A stretch of DNA of 37,125 nucleotides from Cristatella mucedo. Taxonomy: Eukaryota > Bryozoa > Phylactolaemata > Cristatellidae. Of this stretch, positions 24,899 through 35,700 are shown in pieces. A program made the translations under genes and the position numbers. The stretch lies in the NCBI GenBank assembly GCA_009760855.2, contig WPIO01000493.1:1-37125 (forward strand), written 5' to 3'. How positions within the stretch are numbered: the stretch's first letter is position 1; each line of letters starts with the position of its first letter. The notes under the pieces were generated by a model. The model saw nothing but the letters and a program-made list of their open reading frames with translations. It did no database searches and was not told the DNA's origin.

Positions 24899-25146
24899 AA
24901 CTTATGCGAAACGTGTTATTTACGTACGAAATGCTTTAAACAAGGTGCAGCACTCTGCTGCTAGCCAGGGCACGCTCTGACATGCAGATTTGAAGTTTCT
25001 AGATATTCCGCGATCTGCTGCAAACTCATGCGAAATGTGTTATTCTAGTTCGAAATGCTCAATACAAGGTGCAGCACTTTGCTGCCAGTCAGCTTACGCT
25101 TGGAAATGTAGATTTGAAGTTTCGACATATTCCGCGATCTGCTGCG
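24899..25146 (+). repeat. A'-B dimer, 248 bp (type example)
   Basis: The first unit (24899-25022) is A': GCTCTGACATG and TTTCTAGATATTCC replace the A-type GCTCCGACATG and TTTCTACATATTCC. The second unit (25023-25146) is B: TTCTAGTTCGAAATGCTC, CACTTTGCTGCCAGTCAG, CTTACGCTTGG and TTTCGACATATTCC. B units occur roughly 40-45 times by eye, and the preceding unit is usually A'. At 24775-25146 the order is B, A', B, so the dimer is itself locally tandem with a spacing of exactly 248 bp. Because the two halves travel together, the dimer, and not the single 124-bp unit, seems to be a unit of amplification in the mosaic regions. Confidence 0.8.
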
Positions 25147-27626
25147 AACTTGCGCGAAACGTGTTATTTACGTGCGAAATGCTTTAAACAGGGTGCAGCA
25201 CTCTGCTGCCAGCCAGGGCACGCCCCGACACGCATATTTGATGTTTCTACATATTCAGCGATCTGCTGCGAACTCGTGCGAAATGTGTTATTCGAGTGAG
25301 AAATGCTCAATACAAGGAGCTGCACTTTGCTGCCAGTCAGAGCACGCTCCGAAATGTAGATTTGAAGTTTCGACATATTCCGTGATCTGCTGCAAACTTG
25401 TGCGTAACGTGTTATTTACGTGCGAAATGCTTTAAACAATGTGCAGCACTCTTCTGTGAGCCAGGGCACGCTGCCACACGCAGATTTAAAGTTTCCACAT
25501 ATTCCGCGATCTGCTGCGAACTCGTGCGACACGTGTTATTTACGTGCGAAATGCGTTAAACAAGGTGCAGCACTCTGCTGCCAGCAAGCCCACGCTCCGA
25601 CATGCAGATATGAAGTTTCTACATATTCCGCGATCTGCTGCAAACTGGTGCAAAACGTGTTATTTACGTGCGAAATGCTTTAAACAAGGTGCAGCACTCT
25701 GCTGCCAGCCAGCACATGCTCCGACATGCAGATTTGAACTTTCTAGATATTCCGCGATCCGCTGGGATCTGGTGCGAAACGTGTTCTTTACGTGCGAAAT
25801 GCTTTAAACAAGGTGCAGCACTCTGCTGCCAGCCAGGGCACGCCCCGACACGCAGATTTGATGTTCCTACATATTCTGCGATTTGCTGCGAACACGCGCG
25901 AAATGTGTTATTCGAGTGCGAAATGCTCAATACAAGGAGCGGCACTTTGCTGCCAGTCAGAGCATTTTCCGAAATGTAGATTTGCAGTTTCGACATATTC
26001 CGTGATCTGCTGCGAACTTGTGCGTAACGTGTTATTTACGTGCGAAATGCTTTAAACAAGGTGCAGCACTCTGCTGCGAGCCAGGGCACGCTGCCACACG
26101 CAGATTTGATGTTTCTACATATTCTGCGATCTGCTGCGAACTGAAGCGAAACGTGTTATTTACGTGCGAAATGCTTCAAACAAGGTGCAGCACTCAGCTG
26201 CCAGGCAGGGCACGCCCCGACATGCAGATTTGATGTTCCTACATATTCCGCGATCTGCTGCGAACTCGTGCGAAATGTGTTATTCGAGTGCGAAATGCTC
26301 AATACAAGGAGTAGCACTTTGCTGCCAGTCAGTGCACGCTCCGAAATGTAGATTTGAAGTTTCGACATATTCCGTGATCTGCTGCGAACTTGTGCGAAAC
26401 GTGTTATTTACGTGCTAAATGCCCTAAACATGGTGCAGCACACTGCTGCCAGCCAGCACGTGCTTGGACATGCAGATTTAAAGTTTCTACATATTTGGCG
26501 ATCTGCCGCGAACTCGTGCGAAACGTGTTATTTACGTGCGAAATGCTTTAAACAAGGTGCAGCACTCTGCTGCCAGGCAGGGCACGCCCCGACAAGCAGA
26601 TTTGATGTTCCTACATATTCCGCGATCTGGTGCGAACTCGGGCGAAATGTGTTATTCGAGTGCGAAATGCTCAATACAAGGAGCGGCACTTTGCTGCCAG
26701 TCAGTGCACGCTCCGAAATGTAGATTTGAAGTTTCGACATATTCCGCGATCTGCTGCGAACTTGTGCGAAACGTGTTATTTACGTGCGAAATGCTTTAAA
26801 CAAGGTGCAGCACTCTGCTGCGAGCCAGGGCACGCTGCCACACGCAGATTTGATGTTTCTACATATTCTGCGATCTGCTGCGAACTGAAGCGAAACGTGT
26901 TATTTACGTGCGAAATGCTTCAAACAAGGTGCAGCACTCTGCTGCCAGCCAGGGCACGCTCCGACATGCAGATTTAAAGTTTCTACATGTTTCGCGATCT
27001 GCTGCGAACTCGTGCGAAACGTGTTATTTACGTGCGAAATGCTTTAAACATGGTGCAGCACTCTGCTGCCAGCCAGGTCACGCTCTGACATGCAGATTTG
27101 AAGTTTCTAGATATACCGCGATCTGCTGCGAACTCGCGTGAAATGTGTTATTCTAGTTCGAAATACTCAAAACAAGGTGCAGCACTTTGCTGCCAGTCAG
27201 CTTACGCTCCGAAATGTAGATTTGCAGTTTCGACATATTCCGTGATCTGCTGCGAACTTGAGCGAAACGTGTTATTTACGTGCGAAATGCTTTAAACAAG
27301 GTGCAGCACTCTGCTGCCAGCCAGGGCACGCCCCGACACGCAGATTTGATGTTTCTACATATTCCGCGATCTGCTGCGAACTCGTGCGAAACGTGTTATT
27401 TACGTTCGAAATGCTTTAAACAAGGTGCAGCACTCTGCTGCCAGCCAGGGCACGCTTGGAAATGTAGATTTGAAGTTTCGACATATTCCGCGATCTGCTG
27501 CGAACTTGTGCGAAACGTGTTATTTACGTGCGAAATGCTTTAAACAAGGTGCAGCACTCTGCTGCCAGCCAGGGCACGCTCTGACATGCAGATTTGAAGT
27601 TTCTAGATATTCCGCGATCTGCTGCG

Positions 27627-27758
27627 AACTCGTGCGAAATGTGTTATTTACTTTCGAAATGCTTGAAACAAGGTGCAGCACTCTGCTGCCAGTCAGCACT
27701 TGCTGCCACGCTCCGACATGCAGATTTGAAGTTTCGACATATTCCGCGATCTGCTTCG
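27627..27758 (+). repeat. 132-bp unit with 8-bp insertion
   Basis: Extra bases lie between CCAGTCAGC and CACGCTCCGAC (reading CAGCACTTGCTGCCACGC). CACTTTGCTGCC is a normal B/C motif located just upstream in the unit, so the extra bases may be a short imperfect copy of it. Confidence 0.75.
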
Positions 27759-29030
27759 AACTCGTGCGAAACGTGTTATTTACGTGCGAAATGCTTTAAA
27801 ACAAGGTGCAGCACTCTGCTGCCAGCCAGGGCACGCTCCGACATGCAGATTTGAAGTTTCTACATATTCCGCGATCTGCTGCGAAATCGTGCGAAACGTG
27901 TTATTTATGTGCGAAATGCTCAAAACAAGGTGCAGCACTCTGCTGCCAGCCAGTGCAGGCTCCGATATGCAGATTTGAAGTTTCTACATATTCCGCGATC
28001 TGCTGCGAACTTGTGCGAAACGTGTTATTTACGTGCGAAATGCTTTAAACAAGGTGCAGCACTCTGCTGCCAGCCAGGGCACGCTCCGACGACACGCAGA
28101 TTTGAAGTTTCTACATATTCCGCGATCTGCTGCGAACTCGTGCTGCACGCTCCGACATGCAGATTTAAAGTTTCTACATATTCCGCGATCTGCTGCGAAC
28201 TCGTGCGAAACGTGTTATTTACGTGCGAAATGCTTTAAACAAGGTGCAGCACTCTGCTGCCAGCCAGGGCACGCTCCGACATGCAGATTTGAAGTTTCTA
28301 CATATTCCGCGATCTGCTGCGAACTCGTGCGAAATGTGTTATTCTAGTGCGAAATGCTCAAAACAAGGTGCAGCACTCTGCTGCCAGCCAGGGCACGCTC
28401 CGAAATGTAGATTTGAAGTTTCTACATATTCCGCGATCTGCTGCGAACTCGTGCGAAACGTGTTATTTACGTGCGAAATGCTTTAAACAAGGTGCAGCAC
28501 TCTGCTGCCAGCCAGGGCACGCTCCGACATGTAGATTTGAAGTTTCTACATATTCCGCGATCTGCTGCGAACTCGTGCGAAACGTGTTATTTACGTGCGA
28601 AAATGCTTAAAACAAGGTGCAGCACTCTGCTGCCAGCCAGGGCACGCTCCGACATGAAGATTTGAAGTTTCCACATATTCCGCGATCTGCTGCGAACTCG
28701 TGCGAAACGTGTTATTTACGTGCGAAATGCTTTAAACAAGGTGCAGCACTCTTCTGCCAGCCAGGGCACGCTCCGACATGCAGATTTGAAGTTTCTACAT
28801 ATTCCGCGATCTGCTGCGAACTCGTGCGAAACGTGTTATTTACGTGCGAAATGCTTTAAACATGGTGCAGCACTCTGCTGCCAGTCAGCGCACGCTCCGA
28901 CATGAAGATTTGAGGTGTCTACATATTCCGCGATCTGGTGCGAACTCGTGCGAAACGTGTTATTCACGTGCGAAATGCTTTAAACATAGTGCAGCACTCT
29001 GCTGCCAGTCAGCGCACGCTCCGACATGCA
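27759..29030. repeat. A-rich segment with irregular units
   Basis: Mostly consensus A, but interrupted by a +1 near 27800, a 127-bp unit at 28008-28134, a 63-bp unit at 28135-28197 and a +1 near 28599 (GCGAAAATGC). It is both similar in sequence and irregular in length. No gene is present. Confidence 0.7.
28008..28197 (+). repeat. 127-bp unit followed by 63-bp truncated unit
   Basis: At 28080 the motif reads CACGCTCCGACGACACG, a duplicated GAC (+3). The next unit begins AACTCGTG (28135) and jumps straight to CTGCACGCTCCGAC, losing 61 bp that include the TTTAAA motif and the hairpin. Both events are in adjacent units and may come from one exchange. Confidence 0.85.
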
Positions 29031-29881
29031 GATTTGAAGTTTCTAGACATTCCGCGATCTGCTGCGAACTCGTGCGAAATGTGTTATTCTAGTTCGAAAT
29101 GCTCAATACAAGGTGCAGCACTTTGCTGCCAGTCAGCTTACGCTTGGAAATGTAGATTTGAAGTTTCTACATATTCCGCGATCTGCTGCGAACTTGTGCG
29201 AAACGTGTTATTTACGTGCGAAATGCTTTACACAAGGTGCAGCACTCTGCGGCCAGCAAGCCCACGCTCCGACATGCAGATTTTAAGTTTCTACATATTC
29301 CGCGATCTGCTGCAAACTGGTGCGAAACGTGTTATTTACGTGAGAAATGCTTTAAACAAGGTGCAGCACTCTGCTGCCAGCCAGCACACGCTCCGACATG
29401 CAGATTTGAACTTTCTAGATATTCCGCGATCTGCTGCTAACTGGTGCGAAACGTGTTATTTACGTGCGAAATACTTCAAACAAGGTGCAGCACTCTGCTG
29501 CCTGCCAGGGCACGCTCCGACATGCAGATTCAATGTTTCTACATATTTCGCGATCTGCCGCGAACTCGTGCGAAACGTGTTATTTACGTGCGAAATGCTT
29601 TAAACATGGTGCAGCACTCTGCTGCCAGCCAGCACAAGCTTGGACATAAATATTTAAACTTTCTACATATTTCGCGATCAGCCGCGAACTCGTGTGAAAC
29701 GTGTTATTTACGTGGGAAATGCTTTAAATGCCCTAAACATGGTGCAGCACACTGCTGCCTGCCAGCATGCGCTTGGACATGCAGATTTAAAGTTTCTACA
29801 TATTTCGCGATCTGCCGCGAACTCGTGCGAAACGTGTTATTTACGTGCGAAATGCTTTAAACAAGGTGCAGCACTCTGCTG
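29029..29881. repeat. Block copy aligned to 8570-9422
   Basis: It has the same unit order as 8570-9422 at offset 20,459, with scattered substitutions. On its right it continues into an A'' (CAGGCAGGG form)-C-D-A'-B order that resembles 9886-10450 at a different offset (19,958). Confidence 0.8.
29687..29819 (+). repeat. 133-bp D-like unit with 9-bp insertion, copy 2
   Basis: It has the same 9-bp insertion as the unit at 9228, with TGCCCTAAAC instead of TGCCCCAAAC. The distance between the copies is 20,459 bp. Being shared by two sites, the insertion is a single event that was later duplicated. Confidence 0.85.
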
Positions 29882-30614
29882 CCAGGCAGGGCACGCCCCG
29901 ACACGCAGATTTGATGTTCCTACATATTCCGCGATCTGCTGCGAACTCGTGCGAAATGTGTTATTCGAGTGAGAAATGCTCAATACAAGGTGCGGCACTT
30001 TGCTGCCAGTCAGAACACGCTCCGAAATGTAGATTTGAAGTTTCGACATATTCCGCGATCTGCTGCGAACTTGTGCGAAACGTGTTATTTACGTGCTAAA
30101 TGCCCTAAACATGGTGCAGCACACTGCAGCCAGCCAGCACACGCTTGGAAATGTAGATTTAAAGTTTCTACATATTTCGCGATCTGCCGCGAACTCGTGC
30201 GAAACGTGTTATTTACGTGCGAAATGCTTTAAACAAGGTGCAGCACTCTGCTGCTAGCCAGGGCACGCTCTGACATGCAGATTTGAAGTTTCTAGATATT
30301 CCGCGATCTGCTGCGAACTCATGCGAAATGTGTTATTCTAGTTCGAAATGCTTAATACAAGGTGCAGCACTTTGCTGCCAGTCAGCTTGCGCTTGGAAAT
30401 GTAGATTTGAAGTTTCGACATATTCCGCGATCTGCTGCGAACTCATGCGAAACGTGTTATTTACGTGCGAAATGCTTTAAACAAGGTGCAGCACTCTGCT
30501 GCTGCCAGCAAGCACACGCTCCGACATGCAGATTTGAAGTTTCTACATATTCCGCGATCTGCTGCTAACTGGTGCGAAACGTGTTATTTACGTGCGAAAT
30601 GCTTTAAACAAGGT

Positions 30615-30938
30615 GCAGCACTCTGCTGCCAGCCAGGGCACGCTCTGACATGCAGATTTGAAGTTTCGACATATTCCGCGATCTGCTGCGAACTTTTGCG
30701 AAACGTGTTATTTTCGTGCGAAATGCTTTAAACAAGGTGCAGCACTCTGCTGCCAGCCAGGGCACGCTCTGACATGAAAATTTGAAGTTTCTAGATATTT
30801 TGCGATCTGTTGCGAACTCGTGCGAAATGTGTTATTCTAAATCGAAATGCTCAATACAAGGTGCAGCACTTTGCTGCCAGTCAGCTTACGCTTGGAAATG
30901 TAGATTTGAAGTTTCGACATATTCCGCGATCTGCTGCG
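30615..30938. repeat. Block copy aligned to 32599-32922, 16 units away
   Basis: The offset is exactly 1,984 bp, or 16 units. Both carry TTATTTTCGTGCG, GACATGAAAATTTGAAG, GATATTTTGCGATCTGTTGCG and TTCTAAATCG. Related copies are at about 23232-23420 (partial) and 34595 onward. Together with the 1,989-bp pair this shows a local higher-order period of 16 units between about 30.6 and 34.4 kb. Confidence 0.75.
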
Positions 30939-31186
30939 AACTTGAGCGAAACGTGTTATTAACGTGCGAAATGCTTTAAACAAGGTGCAGCACTCTGCTG
31001 CCAGCCAGGGCACGCCCCGACACGCAGATTTGATGTTCCTACATATTCCGCGATCTGCTGCGAACTCGTGCGAAATGTGTTATTCGAGTGAGAAATGCTC
31101 AATACAAGGAGCTGCACTTTGCTGCCAGTCAGAGCACGCTCCGAAATGTAGATTTGAAGTTTCGACATATTCCGCGATCTGCTGCG
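30939..31186 (+). repeat. A''-C dimer, 248 bp (type example)
   Basis: The first unit (30939-31062) is A'': GCCCCGACACGCAG followed by GATGTTCCTACAT. The second (31063-31186) is C: TTCGAGTGAGAAATGCTC, CAAGGAGC, CACTTTGCTGCCAGTCAGAG and TTTCGACATATTCC. The A'' to C order recurs through the mosaic regions, for example near 1070, 1570, 2430, 3920, 9950, 11420, 14930, 20150, 22500, 25220, 26590, 29900 and 36900. C shares its second half with B (GTCAG, GAAATGTAGATTTGAAGTTTCGAC), so B and C look like sister branches that diverged in their first 80 bases. Short reverse-strand open frames of 60-70 codons fall over these dimers and are products of the repeat. Confidence 0.75.
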
Positions 31187-31434
31187 AACTTGTGCGAAAC
31201 GTGTTATTTACGTAGGAAATGCTTTAAACAAGGTGCAGCACTCTGCTGCGAGCCAAGGAACGCTGCGACACGCAGATTTGATGTTCCTACATATTCCGCA
31301 ATCTGCTGCGAACTCGTGCGAAATGTGTTATTCGAGTGAGAAATGCTCAATACAAGGAGCGGCACTTTGCTGCCAGTCAGAACACGCTCCGAAATGTAGA
31401 TTTGAAGTTTCGACATATTCCGCGATCTGCTGCG

Positions 31435-31558
31435 AACTTGTGCGAAACGTGTTATTTACGTGCTAAATGCCCTAAACATGGTGCAGCACACTGCAGCCAG
31501 CCAGCACACGCTTGGAAATGTAGATTTAAAGTTTCTACATATTTCGCGATCTGCCGCG
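31435..31558 (+). repeat. D-type unit (type example)
   Basis: D differs from A at the start of its core (GTGCTAAATGCCCTAAACATGG in place of GTGCGAAATGCTTTAAACAAGG), in CACACTGCAGCC or CACACTGCTGCC, in CACACGCTTGG, and in ATTTCGCGATCTGCCGCG, which creates a TCGCGA site. Close copies start at 10110, 30068, 31435, 31807, 33796 and 35333. More diverged relatives start near 12716, 24155 and 26387. D usually follows a C or B unit and precedes an A or A'' unit, so it is a marker of particular multi-unit blocks and not a randomly scattered variant. Confidence 0.75.
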
Positions 31559-31692
31559 AACTCGTGCGAAACGTGTTATTTACGTGCGAAATGCTTTAAA
31601 CAAGGTGCAGCACTCTGCTGCTAGCCAGGGCACGCTCTGACATGCAGATTTGAAGTTTCTAGATATTCCGCGATCTGCTGCGAACTCATGCG

Positions 31693-32368
31693 GAATGTGT
31701 TATTCTAGTTCGAAATGCTTAATACAAGGTGCAGCACTTTGCTGCCAGTCAGCTTACGCTTGGAAATGTAGATTTGAAGTTTCGACATATTCCGCGATCT
31801 GCTGCGAACTTGTGCGAAACGTGTTATTTACGTGCTAAATGCCCTAAACATGGTGCAGCACACTGCAGCCAGCCAGCACACGCTTGGAAATGTAGATTTA
31901 AAGTTTCTACATATTTCGCGATCTGCCGCGAACTCGTGCGAAACGTGTTATTTACGTGCGAAATGCTTTAAACAAGGTGCAGCACTCTGCTGCTAGCCAG
32001 GGCACGCTCTGACATGCAGATTTGAAGTTTCTAGATATTCCGCGATCTGCTGCGAACTCATGCGAAATGTGTTATTCTAGTTCGAAATGCTTAATACAAG
32101 GTGCAGCACTTTGCTTCTAGTCAGCTTGCGCTTGGAAATGTAGATTTGAAGTTTCGAAATATTCCGCGATCTGCTGCGAACTCATGCGAAATGTGTTATT
32201 CTAGTTCGAAATGCTCAATACAAGGAGCTGCACTTTGCTGCCAGTCAGAGCACGCTCCGAAATGTAGATTTGAAGTTTCGACATATTCCGCGATCTGCTG
32301 CGAACTTGTGCGAAACGTGTTATTTACGTGGGAAATGCTTTAAAGAAGTTGCAGCACTCTGCTGCGAG
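31693..32368. repeat. Block copy aligned to 33682-34357
   Basis: About 676 bp in the order B, D, A', B (TTGCTTCTAGTCAGCTTGCG), C-like and the start of a GAAGTTGCAGC unit match at an offset of 1,989, which is 16 units plus 5 bp. The 5 bp are explained by a +3 near 33019 and a +2 near 33066 between the copies. Confidence 0.8.
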
Positions 32369-33681
32369 CCAAGGAACGCTGCGACACGCAGATTTGATGT
32401 TTCTACATATTCCCCGATCTGCTGTGAACTGATGCGAAACGTTTTATTTACGTGCGAAATGCTTCAAACAAGGTGCAGCACTCTTCTGCCTGCCAGGGCA
32501 CGCTCCGACATGCAGATTTAAAGTTTCTACATGTTCCGCGATCTGCTGCCAACTCGTGCGAAACGTGTTATTTACGTGCGAAATGCTTTAAACATGGTGC
32601 AGCACTCTGCTGCCAGCCAGGGCACGCTCTGACATGCAGATTTGAAGTTTCGACATATTCCGCGATCTGCTGCGAACTTGTGCGAAACGTGTTATTTTCG
32701 TGCGAAATGCTTTAAACAAGGTGCAGCACTCTGCTGCCAGCCAGGGCACGCTCTGACATGAAAATTTGAAGTTTCTAGATATTTTGCGATCTGTTGCGAA
32801 CTCGTGCGAAATGTGTTATTCTAAATCGAAATGCTCAATACAAGGTGCAGCACTTTGCTGCCAGTCAGCTTACGCTTGGAAATGTAGATTTGAAGTTTCG
32901 ACATATTCCGCGATCTGCTGCGAACTTGTGCGAAACGTGTTATTTACGTGCGAAATGCTTTAAACAAGGTGCAGCACTCTGCTGCCAGCCAGGGCACGCT
33001 CCGACACGCAGATTTGAAGATCTTTCTAGATATTCCGCGATCTGCTGCGAACTCGTGCGAAACGTGTGTTATTCGAGTTCGAAATGCTCAATACAAGGTG
33101 CAGCACTTTGCTGCCAGTCAGAGCACGCTCCGAAATGTAGATTTGAAGTTTCGACATATTCCGCGATCTGCTGCGAACTTGTGCGAAACGTGTTATTTAC
33201 GTGCGAAATGCTTTAAACAAGGTGCAGCACTCTGCTGCCAGCCAGGGCACGCTCCGACATGCAGATTTGAAGTTTCTACATATTCCGCGATCTGCTGCGA
33301 ACTCGTGCGAAATGTGTTATTTACGTGAGAAATGCTTTAAACATGGTGCAGCACTCTGCTGCCAGCCAGCGCACGCTCCGATATGTAGATTCGAAGTTTC
33401 TACATATTCCGCGATCTGCTGCGAACTTGTGCGAAACGTGTTATTTACGTGCGAAATGCTTTAAACATGGTGCAGCACTCTGCTGCCAGTCAGCGCACGC
33501 TTCTACATGCAGATTTAAAGTTTCTACATATTCCGCGATCTGCCGCGAACTCGTGCGAAACGTGTTATTTACGTGCGAAATGCTTTAAACAAGGTGCAGC
33601 ACTCTGCTGCCAGCCAGGGCACGCTCTGACATGCAGATTTGAAGTTTCTACATATTCCGCGATCTGCTGCGAACTCGTGCG

Positions 33682-34357
33682 AAATGTGTTATTCTAGTTC
33701 GAAATGCTTAATACAAGGTGCAGCACTTTGCTGCCAGTCAGCTTACGCTTGGAAATGTAGATTTGAAGTTTCGACATATTCCGCGATCTGCTGCGAACTT
33801 GTGCGAAACGTGTTATTTACGTGCTAAATGCCCTAAACATGGTGCAGCACACTGCAGCCAGCCAGCACACGCTTGGAAATGTAGATTTAAAGTTTCTACA
33901 TATTTCGCGATCTGCCGCGAACTCGTGCGAAACGTGTTATTTACGTGCGAAATGCTTTAAACAAGGTGCAGCACTCTGCTGCTAGCCAGGGCACGCTCTG
34001 ACATGCAGATTTGAAGTTTCTAGATATTCCGCGATCTGCTGCGAACTCATGCGAAATGTGTTATTCTAGTTCGAAATGCTTAATACAAGGTGCAGCACTT
34101 TGCTTCTAGTCAGCTTGCGCTTGGAAATGTAGATTTGAAGTTTCGAAATATTCCGCAATCTGCTGCGAACTCATGCGAAATGTGTTATTCAGGTTCGAAA
34201 CGCTCAATACAAGGAGCTGCACTTTGCTGCCAGTCAGAGCACGCTCCGAAATGTAGATTTGAAGTTTCGACATATTCCGCGATCTGCTGCGAACTCGTGC
34301 GAAACGTGTTATTTACGTGCGAAATGCTTTAAAGAAGTTGCAGCACTCTGCTGCGAG
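33682..34357. repeat. Block copy aligned to 31693-32368
   Basis: It is the partner of 31693-32368 with a few substitutions (CCGCAATC for CCGCGATC, TTCAGGTTCGAAACGC for TTCTAGTTCGAAATGC). It ends where the scrambled 173-bp unit begins. Confidence 0.8.
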
Positions 34358-34464
34358 CAAGCGCACGCTCCGACACGCAGATTTGCGACACTGCAGATTT
34401 GATTTACGTTTCTACATACTCTTCTGCCGCGATCTGCTGTTTCTACATGTTCCGATCTGCTGCA
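34292..34464 (+). repeat. Scrambled 173-bp unit
   Basis: The unit is 49 bp too long. After CACGCAGATTTGCG the order is broken: partial copies of GCAGATTTGA, GTTTCTACAT (twice) and GATCTGCTG follow in an irregular order to 34464. All pieces look derived from the satellite itself; I see no clearly foreign sequence. It lies between the end of one duplicated block (34357) and the start of another (34595). Confidence 0.75.
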
Positions 34465-34594
34465 AACTCGTGCGAAACGTATTATTTACGTGCGAAATGC
34501 TTTAAACAAGTTGCAGCACTCAGCTGCGAGCAAGCACACGCTCCGACATGCAGATTTGAAGTTTCGACATATTCCGCGATCTGCTTCGAACTTG

Positions 34595-35697
34595 TGCGAA
34601 ACGTGTTATTTTCGTGCGAAATGCTTTAAACAAGGTGCAGCACTCTGCTGCCAGCCAGGGCACGCTCTGACATGAAAATTTGAAGTTTCTAGATATTTTG
34701 CGATCTGTTGCGAACTCGTGCGAAATGTGTTATTCTAAATCGAAATGCTCAATACAAGGTGCAGCACTTTGCTGCCAGTCAGCTTACGCTTGGAAATGTA
34801 GATTTGAAGTTTCGACATATTCCGCGATCTGCTGCGAACTTGAGCGAAACGTGTTATTAACGTGCGAAATGCTTTAAACAAGGTGCAGCACTCTGCTGCC
34901 AGCCAGGGCACGCCCCGACACGCAGATTTGATGTTCCTACATATTCCGCGATCTGCTGCGAACTCGTGCGAAATGTGTTATTCGAGTGAGAAATGCTCAA
35001 TACAAGGAGCTGCACTTTGCTGCCAGTCAGAGCACGCTCCGAAATGTAGATTTGAAGTTTCGACATATTCCGCGATCTGCTGCGAACTTGTGCGAAACGT
35101 GTTATTTACGTAGGAAATGCTTTAAACAAGGTGCAGCACTCTGCTGCGAGCCAAGGAACGCTGCGACACGCAGATTTGATGTTCCTACATATTCCGCAAT
35201 CTGCTGCGAACTCGTGCGAAATGTGTTATTCGAGTGAGAAATGCTCAATACAAGGAGCGGCACTTTGCTGCCAGTCAGAACACGCTCCGAAATGTAGATT
35301 TGAAGTTTCGACATATTCCGCGATCTGCTGCGAACTTGTGCGAAACGTGTTATTTACGTGCTAAATGCCCTAAACATGGTGCAGCACACTGCAGCCAGCC
35401 AGCACACGCTTGGAAATGTAGATTTAAAGTTTCTACATATTTCGCGATCTGCCGCGAACTCGTGCGAAACGTGTTATTTACGTGCGAAATGCTTTAAACA
35501 AGGTGCAGCACTCTGCTGCTAACCAGGGCACGCTCTGACATGCAGATTTGAAGTTTCTAGATATTCCGCGATCTGCTGCGAACTCATGCGGAATGTGTTA
35601 TTCTAGTTCGAAATGCTTAATACAAGGTGCAGCACTTTGCTGCCAGTCAGCTTACGCTTGGAAATGTAGATTTGAAGTTTCGACATATTCCGCGATC
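34595..35697. repeat. 1.1-kb near-identical duplication, copy 2
   Basis: This is the partner of 30697-31799. On the left the match breaks at 34594 (G against T), close to the scrambled unit at 34292-34464. On the right it breaks at 35698 (C against T), where an A-rich segment begins. With one substitution in about 1.1 kb this is the most recent long duplication I can see in the window, or an assembly artefact. Confidence 0.85.
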
Positions 35698-35700
35698 CGC

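Larger units (their letters stand above)
18260..27750. repeat. Mosaic segment of all subfamilies
   Basis: A'-B and A''-C dimers dominate, with D relatives near 24155 and 26387. Length changes are +1 near 18513 (GTCAGTGGCACGC), +1 near 19068 (GCGAAACTGG) and +8 in the unit at 27627. The segment carries partners of blocks at 0.2-1.0, 2.1-2.6, 7.5-9.1 and 12.2-12.6 kb. No gene is present. Confidence 0.7.
30697..31799. repeat. 1.1-kb near-identical duplication, copy 1
   Basis: About 1103 bp match 34595-35697 at a constant offset of 3,898. The only difference I found is 31624 (G) against 35522 (A). The block holds A', B (with TTCTAAATCG), A'', C, the CGAGCCAAGGAACG variant, C, D, A' and B units. 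The offset is not a multiple of 124 because length variants (chiefly +49 near 34400) lie between the copies. Confidence 0.85.
29030..35700. repeat. Mosaic segment with youngest-looking duplications
   Basis: It holds the 1.1-kb pair, the 16-unit spaced pairs, and most close copies of D. Length changes are +9 (unit at 29687), +3 near 30486 (CTGCTGCTGCC), +3 near 33019 (GAAGATCTTTC, an added ATC that makes an AGATCT site), +2 near 33066 (ACGTGTGTTATT) and +49 in the unit at 34292. No gene is present. Confidence 0.7.

Noticed and set aside
33005-33075. Small insertions (+3 and +2) as a possible integration scar
   Set aside because: They are in two neighbouring units, are tiny, and resemble local slippage (AGATCT and GTGTG). 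There is no evidence for integration.
34379-34464. A transposon or foreign insertion in the irregular unit
   Set aside because: The added 49 bp consist of rearranged satellite pieces; I see no terminal inverted repeats, target-site duplication or coding capacity.
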